Shown: positions 1 to 6,220 of the stretch, one piece after another
How the letters are laid out: the number at the start of each line of letters is the position of its first letter
Numbering within the stretch: position 1 is the first letter of the stretch
Source: an uncultured Pirellulaceae bacterium
GTDB lineage: Bacteria; Planctomycetota; Planctomycetia; Pirellulales; Pirellulaceae
NCBI GenBank assembly: GCA_934255105.1
Contig: CAKQNH010000302.1
Location: 1-6,220 of the forward strand
DNA length: 6,220 nucleotides
Direction of reading: 5' to 3'
The notes under the pieces: generated by a model
Told to the model about the DNA's origin: nothing
Database searches by the model: none
The model's input: the letters and a program-made list of their open reading frames with translations, nothing else
Program-made: the position numbers and the translations under genes

Positions 1-2
1 AC

Positions 3-65
3 ACACACCTGCTGCCGCTTACAGAGATTGTCCAGAACGCTCCCCAAGCTCGCAGCAAGGTCTAA
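3..65 (+). CDS. Possible C-terminal tail of an upstream gene (partial)
   Basis: Reading from base 3, the plus strand is open for 20 codons and ends at TAA (63-65). The tail reads roughly THLLPLTEIV followed by a polar, basic end. It has the look of a protein C-terminus, but it is too short to assign to a family. Another plus frame is also open from the edge, to a TAG at about 181-183, so the choice of frame is a guess. The gene, if real, would be co-oriented with the glycosyltransferase at 380, with about 310 bp between them. Confidence 0.25.
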   Translation, partial: THLLPLTEIVQNAPQARSKV

Positions 66-176
66 TTGTGCGGCATGCGCTGGCTGGATAGTCGACATTC
101 GGAATCCCAATCAACGGCCGAAAGTCTTGGCGACTTCCGCTACGATAGTTGGTGATGATGGCCACGAAAGCAAGTT

Positions 177-198
177 TTGGTAGTGAATTGGTAGTGAA
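177..198 (+). repeat. Perfect 11-bp tandem direct repeat
   Basis: TTGGTAGTGAA occurs twice back to back (177-187 and 188-198). A looser third relative, TTGG followed by a few bases and then AGTGAA, lies at about 206-220. Two direct repeats spaced by about one helical turn can be a binding site for a dimeric regulator, but this could equally be a slippage product. No known operator was recognised. Confidence 0.6.
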
Positions 199-233
199 GT
201 AGTTTTTGGTTCGCAGTGAAGCTACTTTGGACT

Positions 234-255
234 GCTGCGACTAGTCGTAGCTTTT
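234..255 (+). terminator. Hairpin plus T-run, terminator- or operator-like
   Basis: GCTGCGACTAGTCGTAGC (234-251) folds as a 7-bp stem with a CTAG loop (one G.U pair in RNA) and is followed at once by TTTT. The core CGACTAGTCG (238-247) is a perfect palindrome. As RNA it resembles a short intrinsic terminator for plus-strand transcription from an upstream gene. As DNA it could be an operator. The stem is short and the T-run is only four bases, so neither role is secure. Confidence 0.3.
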
Positions 256-357
256 CGGCTGTAGCTAAGCGGCGGAAAGAGTTCCACGAGCGGTGGCGTA
301 TTGGGCGCCGTACCACAGCGCCGGTTGCCACTCGCTATGGACGCGAGTTGCGTTTAG

Positions 358-370
358 TCCATTCAATGGA
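358..370 (+). promoter_or_regulatory. 13-bp palindrome over the ribosome-binding region
   Basis: TCCATT-C-AATGGA is a perfect inverted repeat with 6-bp arms and a 1-nt centre, ending nine bases before the ATG at 380. Its right arm contains the only weak Shine-Dalgarno-like stretch (TGGAA) for the glycosyltransferase. A repressor bound here would block initiation. The 1-nt centre makes an RNA hairpin on this sequence alone poor. It could also be chance. Confidence 0.3.
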
Positions 371-379
371 AGTTCAGCC

Positions 380-1579
380 ATGCGCATCGCGCTTACAATC
401 CATGCTCTACACGGCGGTGGTGCCGAACGCGTGCTGGCGCGATTGGCAGATCGCTGGTCGGCCGCTGGACATGAACTGCATGTGATCACCTGGTCAGCAG
501 CCAGCACAGATGAAATTGCCCTCAGCTCATCAGTCCGTCGCCATGGACTAGGGCTAACGCGAGACAGCACAAATCTCTGGCAAGCCATCAGAGCGAATCT
601 GCACCGCGTGCGGGCGCTGCGGCAGAAACTGCGCGAACTCAGGCCGGAATTGATACTCAGCTTTTGCGACCAAATGAACATCAGCACCCTACAAGCCTCG
701 CGGGGGCTCGACCTGCCGGTATGGATCGCCGAGCGCAGCGACCCAGCCAGACAACGGCTCGGCCCACTGTGGGAATGGTGGAGGCGGCGGACCTATCCGA
801 GTTGCACTGGCTGCATCGCACAGACAGACGAAATCGCCCAGCACTTGAGCCAGTGGATATCCCCCAGCCGTATCAAAGTAATTCCCAATGCGGTCGATCC
901 GGTCGCTTCCCCCGAAGCTCCGCAGTCTTCATCAACCTGTCCGCCGATAACCTCCGTAGTTGCTTCGACTGCTTCGACAAACGACGCTTCTCCCGACGGC
1001 GACACTGCAAATGGCGAGTCACCAAAAACCGTGCTCAGCGTGGGACGTCTGAGCCGCGAGAAGGGAATCGACCAATTGTTGCAGGCTTGGCAGCAGGCTC
1101 ACGCTCAAATGCCACAGTGGGAATTACAGATTGTCGGTGACGGGCCACAGCGAGCGAGCCTGGAAGCTCAAGCCGCCAATCTCCCGCGAGTCCATTTCAC
1201 AGGCTGGCTGGCTGAGCCTGCACAGATCTACCGGACCGCTCAGATGTTCGTGTTGCCCAGCCGCTACGAGGGCTTTCCCAATGCGCTGCTGGAGGCGATG
1301 AGTTACGGGCTGGCATGTCTCAGCACAGACTGTAGCCAAGCCATCGCGGAACTATCGCGCGACGGCCAGGCGTTGTACGTCGCCTCGGGGCCAGCCGAGA
1401 GCCTCCCTCAGCAACTGGCCAGCGGCCTAATCGAGCTGGCCGCCAACTCCCAGCGGCGACAGCAATTGGGCGCGGCAGCGCGCCGCGTCAGCCTCGACTA
1501 CAGTTGGGGCCACATCGGTCCGCTGTGGGACAAGCTACTGAGCTCGGAATTTGAAATAGGCCCAGGTGTGCAACGGTAG
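380..1579 (+). CDS. GT4-type (GT-B fold) glycosyltransferase
   Basis: A 399-residue protein that should transfer a sugar from a nucleotide donor to a growing surface glycan on the cytoplasmic side of the inner membrane. The N-terminal acceptor domain opens with MRIALTIHAL and the GGGAER glycine loop (12-17). The C-terminal donor domain has IPNAVDP (168-174), VGRLSREKGID with R223 and K228 for donor phosphates (221-231), VGDGP (252-256), and the family EX7E signature E297-E305 within SRYEGFPNALLEAM. Length is normal for GT4 enzymes. The start at 380 is preferred because an upstream in-frame ATG at 293 adds 29 residues with no family resemblance, whereas MRIAL begins the first beta strand. Residues 176-215 form an unusual Ser/Thr/Ala/Asp-rich insertion between the two domains. 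The gene is convergent with the flippase gene, overlapping it by 45 bp. The donor and acceptor sugars cannot be read from the sequence. Confidence 0.9.
   Translation: MRIALTIHALHGGGAERVLARLADRWSAAGHELHVITWSAASTDEIALSSSVRRHGLGLTRDSTNLWQAIRANLHRVRALRQKLRELRPELILSFCDQMNISTLQASRGLDLPVWIAERSDPARQRLGPLWEWWRRRTYPSCTGCIAQTDEIAQHLSQWISPSRIKVIPNAVDPVASPEAPQSSSTCPPITSVVASTASTNDASPDGDTANGESPKTVLSVGRLSREKGIDQLLQAWQQAHAQMPQWELQIVGDGPQRASLEAQAANLPRVHFTGWLAEPAQIYRTAQMFVLPSRYEGFPNALLEAMSYGLACLSTDCSQAIAELSRDGQALYVASGPAESLPQQLASGLIELAANSQRRQQLGAAARRVSLDYSWGHIGPLWDKLLSSEFEIGPGVQR
961..978 (+). repeat. 9-bp tandem duplication in the glycosyltransferase linker
   Basis: TGCTTCGAC is repeated twice exactly and back to back. 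It encodes part of an Ala-Ser-Thr-Ala-Ser-Thr stretch in the 176-215 interdomain insertion. The in-frame duplication suggests the linker grew by slippage. Confidence 0.7.
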
Positions 1580-2859
1580 GGTCACGCATGCCATCGACAG
1601 CGAATATGCGAAAATCACTCCCACCACGCTGAACTCCTTTCCGCCCCACCACACCGCTGCCGCAGTAAACAGCAGACCGACCAAGGAAGCGACTACTAAA
1701 GGTTTAGCACCCCGCGACAGCACATAAAACGATTGCAGTGCCAACCAGTGATTGGCCACGTACCCAACCCCCAAAGCCAAGATCAGCGGGGGGGATACGA
1801 AGCGCTTTTCCCAACCTCGGTCCAGCCACCCCAGTCCCACCACGCCGACAGCTAAGCCGAGCATCCCTAGCATCAATATCCCGGTAGAAACCAGCGCCGT
1901 CTGCCGCCACAGCGTACCGGACTCCTCGCGTCTGCCAGCGGTTTGATGCAGCGAGATCAACGGAAACTTCGTCTGCGCCCAAGCGAGAGCCAAAGCTTGA
2001 ACGGCCACAGCGACTTGCAAGGTCATCCCCAACGGAGCCGCTTGCTCTGCCGGATGATAGTTCAGCACATATAGATAGAGCAATTGCGAAGCCAGATAAT
2101 GGGCCACTGCAATCGCCGCCATACGCCACTGCAGCGGGCCGATGTGAGACAGCCACGACGTGCGTGGCATGGTCACGCCTGTCGCCCTGGCCGCCGGTGA
2201 GAGCAGCCGTCGAGCTCGAGTGCCAAAGGCGATGGCGATGTGAAACAAGGCTCCGACGCTGAACACCGCCACGATCGCCCACAGCTTGAAGCCGAACCAC
2301 AGTGCGCTCCACATCGTCAAGCTGCCCAACACCGCCTGGAAAAAACGCATGCGGTACACAAACTCGCGCTCCCCTGCTCCTTCCAAGACATACACGCGCG
2401 GCGAAATCGCCAGCGAGAGCGCGGAAACGCCAATCGTCAACACCAACGGCATGCGCCAATCGATCTGACTAACGCCCGAACCGCTGAGGACCTTCCACCC
2501 CACACACAGAGCTGCGATAGCGTACAGGCTCGCCACGCTGGCGAACCACCTCACGCCGCCGCGCGACAACCAAGCCAGTGATTGGCCGAGCGTAGATTGT
2601 TTCGCGTCTGCTTTGGCTGACTCGCGACCTACCATATTGCCAGCTTGGCTGATCAACACGCTGGCCAACCCCAATTCAAACAAGGGCTGGATACCCACTA
2701 TGCTGAGTATTCCTACGAAGACTCCTAGCTCATGCAGATTGAAGGCACTGATTTGGAGTGCGACCGTAATGGGCCCTGATATCGCCTGCCAAATCCTGGC
2801 CATCAACGCAAACGACAGCGATCGATCCAGTTGCAGCCATTGGGCCAAGCGTTGTAGGT

Positions 2860-2863
<4 letters not shown>
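1535..2863 (-). CDS. Wzx-like polysaccharide flippase (MATE/MVF/PST superfamily)
   Basis: A 442-residue, strongly hydrophobic protein with about 12 predicted membrane segments (roughly 17-37, 46-71, 107-125, 138-157, 175-191, 194-213, 247-268, 280-297, 322-346, 356-375, 387-406 and 411-432), which is the topology of lipid-linked oligosaccharide flippases. The N-terminal pattern (ARIWQAISGPITVALQI, then FELGLASVLISQ at 62-73) matches the usual opening of polysaccharide export MOP-superfamily proteins. It probably moves an undecaprenyl-linked repeat unit, or part of one, across the inner membrane. The start ATG overlaps the stop of the oxidoreductase gene as ATGA. No good Shine-Dalgarno precedes it (CCCCT), so translation is probably coupled to the upstream gene. 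Its last 45 bp overlap the end of the convergent glycosyltransferase gene. The substrate cannot be inferred, and these proteins diverge quickly in sequence. Confidence 0.82.
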
Positions 2864-4509
<1,646 letters not shown>

Positions 4510-4684
4510 AAGCTCAAGCTGCAAGCGGGGCCAAAGTCTAGAGTATGTCGGTCTCGAAGGGACGTCGAAGCTGCTACTGCCGCTCGGCCAACCCCAAAAC
4601 TACGGCAAGTCGCAGCAGCCTAAAGTTGCTTTCCCGCCAATCTCCACAGCATCCCTGCAGCAATGTAAATAAAGCCCGGCCGTG
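4510..4684. other. Intergenic gap between methyltransferase and oxidoreductase genes
   Basis: A 175-bp stretch with no credible gene. Reading the minus strand, AGC-ACGGCCGG-GCT followed by TTTATTT lies just after the methyltransferase stop, but its inner palindrome leaves no proper loop, so it is a poor terminator. CATACT (about 4544-4549) could be a -10 element for the oxidoreductase gene, but its -35 partner is weak. The gap may hold an internal promoter. Continued read-through from the methyltransferase gene is also possible. Confidence 0.4.
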
Positions 4685-5950
4685 CTAAATCGACAGTTCG
4701 GCTACCTCGGGAAGCGGAGTATAGAGCTTAGATCGCAGGCCGCGGGCGCGTAGCTGTTCGGCGATTGGCTGAGCATAGTGCCAAGCTAGCAGCAACACAT
4801 GTGCGGGCTGCTCGTCGATCAAACGTTGATTGTCTACCACAGCAATGTGGCGCCCCGGCAAGTACATGCCCAACTTCAACGAAGTGGATTGCTCGGCGAT
4901 ATAAGGCATCAGATCGGGTCCGATTCCCGCAAAGTTCAGTAGCGTGCTAGCACGCCCCGGGCATGAATTGCCCACGAGCGGTGTGCCTTGAGACGCACAG
5001 GCAAGCGCTAGTTCGAGGAGTTGGTTTTTGAGTTGGATGGAGCGTCGTCGAAAGCTTGCGTAATACTCGGCATCCCACACCCAGCCTTTCTCCTCGTCCA
5101 ACAACTGTTGCACCCGCGGACTGACCTGGGCCTGTTTGCCGCGCGCCGCATAGACGCGGATGTTGCCGCCGTAGCGACTGACCTTCAACGCATCGACGAC
5201 GGTAAAGTCGTAGTAGTTGAACAAGCGCACCAAGGCGGTCAGCGAATAGGTCCGCAAGTGTTCGTGATAGATGGTGTCGAATTGCATGCGCTCCATCACG
5301 GCACCCAGATAGTGGTTCTCTAGCACGAAGTGCCCGTCGTCGGCCACTAGCGTCTCCAGGCCCTCCATGAAATCGCCCAGGCTGGCCATGTGAGCGAAAA
5401 CGTTGGTGGCGGTTGCCAGTTGCGCTCGACCGTGGCTATCGACCACTTGTTGAGCCACATCGGGATCAAACGGCGCCTCGACGACTGCGATTCCTGCCTC
5501 GCGCGCAAAGCGTGCGATGGGCGTCGGCTCGACGCCCGCGACCTTCATGCCTTGCGCCCGAAAAGCTTGCAAGAGAGTCCCATCATTGCAGCCAATGTCC
5601 ACCACCAGCGCACCGCTGGCCAAATGCAAGTCCTCAATCAAGCTGGCCGCCAACTCCGTTTGATACGCGGCCAATTCACGCGTCACTCCGGTGCGATAGG
5701 GATACTCTTTGTGATACACCATATCGCCAGGAACGCAGTAACCGAGTTGCGACAGACTGCAGTCGGGACACCACAGTTGTCGCAGCGGAAAGGTAACCTC
5801 GGGCCAGGACAGTTCATTCGCAGTCAGCAGTGTATCACACAGCGGTTGGTGCCCCAGGTCGAGCACCAATTCTAGCTGGCGGTTGCCACAAATCTGACAT
5901 GCAGAGATGGGTCCGCTGGGCGTGTTGTGTTCGGGGCGCAAGTTAGCCAT
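4685..5950 (-). CDS. C-methyltransferase-like SAM-dependent enzyme
   Basis: A 421-residue protein with the three-part layout of sugar C-methyltransferases such as TylC3, NovU and TcaB9: an N-terminal zinc-binding domain, a central SAM-binding Rossmann domain, and a C-terminal domain (Methyltransf_13, _11/_12 and _14 types). Visible features are CQIC (C18, C21) and CPDC (C61, C64) as zinc ligands, YHKEYPYRTG (79-88), SAM motif VVDIGCNDGTLL (116-127), GVEPT (139-143), NVFAHM with H187, the active-site-like YHEHL (228-232), and SRYGGNIRVYA (258-268). Length is normal. In characterised relatives the substrate is a keto-deoxysugar nucleotide methylated at carbon 3; the substrate here is unknown. 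AGGA nine bases upstream of the ATG supports the start, which lies four bases after the stop of the preceding gene. One oddity is GNSCPGRASTLLNF (327-340), where many relatives have a GAPAKGNTLLN-type sequence. Confidence 0.88.
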   Translation of the reverse strand: MANLRPEHNTPSGPISACQICGNRQLELVLDLGHQPLCDTLLTANELSWPEVTFPLRQLWCPDCSLSQLGYCVPGDMVYHKEYPYRTGVTRELAAYQTELAASLIEDLHLASGALVVDIGCNDGTLLQAFRAQGMKVAGVEPTPIARFAREAGIAVVEAPFDPDVAQQVVDSHGRAQLATATNVFAHMASLGDFMEGLETLVADDGHFVLENHYLGAVMERMQFDTIYHEHLRTYSLTALVRLFNYYDFTVVDALKVSRYGGNIRVYAARGKQAQVSPRVQQLLDEEKGWVWDAEYYASFRRRSIQLKNQLLELALACASQGTPLVGNSCPGRASTLLNFAGIGPDLMPYIAEQSTSLKLGMYLPGRHIAVVDNQRLIDEQPAHVLLLAWHYAQPIAEQLRARGLRSKLYTPLPEVAELSI

Positions 5951-5954
5951 GGTT

Positions 5955-6220
5955 CTACATCCTGCCTGGGAAAAGCCGATTCAAATGCTGTGCGTCGGCT
6001 TTACCAGCATACTGACTGACTTCAAAGAATTCGAAAGCCAGCGATTCGTCCAGCGGCAGACCGCGGGCGACGAGTGCTGCTTGGAAATGCTCGCGACGCT
6101 GCCGATGCAAATTGGCAAACCATCCGCAGAGCCATTTGAAACGCGAGTCCGTTTCCTCTGGCACTTGGTCCAAAATGCCGTCGTGCCAGGGGAGCCATTG
6201 AAAGAACTGCGATTCATGGC
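5955..6220 (-). CDS. Probable PIG-L/LmbE-type deacetylase, C-terminal part
   Basis: The frame is open from the right edge to a TAG at 5957-5955, giving the last 87 complete codons of a gene whose start lies outside the window. The visible part includes HESQFFQWLPWHDGIL, then a helical stretch with KWLCGWF and REHFQAAL, then EFFEVSQYAGK and a terminal HLNRLFPG. The H-x-SQF plus WLPW segment and the E-x-F-E-V-x-x-Y ending recall the C-termini of PIG-L/LmbE deacetylases found in polysaccharide clusters. These are zinc enzymes that remove N-acetyl groups from sugars. The catalytic N-terminal motifs are not in view, so the call rests on resemblance and context. The gene ends four bases before the methyltransferase start, so the two are almost certainly co-transcribed. 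It is not a complete small gene starting at the TTG at 6173, because the frame continues upstream with protein-like sequence. Confidence 0.5.
   Translation of the reverse strand, partial: HESQFFQWLPWHDGILDQVPEETDSRFKWLCGWFANLHRQRREHFQAALVARGLPLDESLAFEFFEVSQYAGKADAQHLNRLFPGRM
5960..5964 (-). promoter_or_regulatory. Ribosome-binding site of the methyltransferase gene
   Basis: CAGGA on the minus strand, nine bases before the ATG at 5950. It lies inside the last codons of the upstream gene, which fits operon-coupled translation and supports the chosen start. Confidence 0.6.

Larger units (their letters stand above)
66..379. other. Non-coding region upstream of the glycosyltransferase gene
   Basis: No open frame here has a credible start, length and protein-like composition. 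The region holds a perfect 11-bp tandem repeat (177-198), an 18-bp near-palindrome followed by TTTT (234-255), a 6-bp-arm inverted repeat ACTCGC/GCGAGT with a 7-nt loop (330-348), and a 13-bp palindrome just before the next start codon (358-370). I found no convincing -35/-10 pair. It most likely carries the promoter and 5' leader of the glycosyltransferase gene and possibly the terminator of an upstream gene. Confidence 0.5.

Noticed and set aside
293..379. Longer start for the glycosyltransferase at the ATG at 293
   Set aside because: The extra 29 residues do not resemble a family N-terminus or a signal peptide. The MRIAL start at 380 begins the expected first strand and places GGGAER at the usual distance.
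265..687. 140-codon minus-strand open frame opposite the glycosyltransferase N-terminus
   Set aside because: Its composition (Arg, Ser and Cys rich) is typical of an antisense shadow, and the plus strand carries the family motifs.
1704..2459. A 251-codon open frame on the minus strand inside the flippase gene
   Set aside because: It is the +1-type shadow of the flippase frame, with no membrane pattern or recognisable domain. The flippase frame has coherent membrane segments and a coupled start.
4510..4524. TTG start for the oxidoreductase, five codons upstream
   Set aside because: No Shine-Dalgarno favours it, and the ATG at 4509 gives a typical MKK-hydrophobic-GxGxxA opening.
5390..5875. 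161-codon plus-strand open frame
   Set aside because: It is antisense to the SAM-binding and zinc-binding parts of the methyltransferase. It has no domain-like features and no start signal.

Overview
This window is part of a bacterial cell-surface polysaccharide locus (O-antigen, capsule or exopolysaccharide type). It carries four complete genes, the 3' end of a fifth at the right edge, and possibly the last codons of a sixth at the left edge. Base composition looks moderately GC-rich by eye, and the genes have bacterial start signals and tight spacing. The host cannot be fixed from this window. A Gram-negative-like environmental bacterium is likely. The low-complexity insertions in otherwise ordinary enzymes, and the mix of strands, would suit a planctomycete, but that is only a guess.

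Layout, left to right. Positions 3-65 may be the tail of an upstream plus-strand gene. Positions 66-379 have no convincing gene but hold an 11-bp perfect tandem repeat, a hairpin followed by a T-run, and a 13-bp palindrome at the ribosome-binding region of the next gene. Positions 380-1579 (+) encode a GT4-type glycosyltransferase. The other genes are on the minus strand. In transcription order they are: the C-terminus of a probable PIG-L/LmbE-type deacetylase (5955-6220), a C-methyltransferase-like SAM enzyme with an N-terminal zinc-binding domain (4685-5950), a 175-bp gap, a Gfo/Idh/MocA-type oxidoreductase (2860-4509), and a Wzx-like polytopic membrane protein (1535-2863). The oxidoreductase and flippase genes share an ATGA stop/start overlap. 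The flippase and glycosyltransferase genes converge and overlap by 45 bp at their 3' ends.

How the genes may work together (inference): the deacetylase, methyltransferase and oxidoreductase would tailor a nucleotide-activated or lipid-linked sugar, perhaps a branched, C-methylated or deacetylated one. The glycosyltransferase would add a sugar to a lipid-linked oligosaccharide, and the Wzx-like protein would flip the product across the inner membrane.

The most unusual part is the oxidoreductase gene. It carries three unrelated in-frame tandem repeats: a pure Gln then Glu-Gln hexanucleotide tract, a 72/90-bp minisatellite with a nested 18-bp duplication and a decayed third copy, and a 15-bp Ser/Thr pentapeptide repeat. 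All three lie where the fold should tolerate loops, and none breaks the frame. The nearby glycosyltransferase has a Ser/Thr-rich interdomain insertion with its own small tandem duplication.
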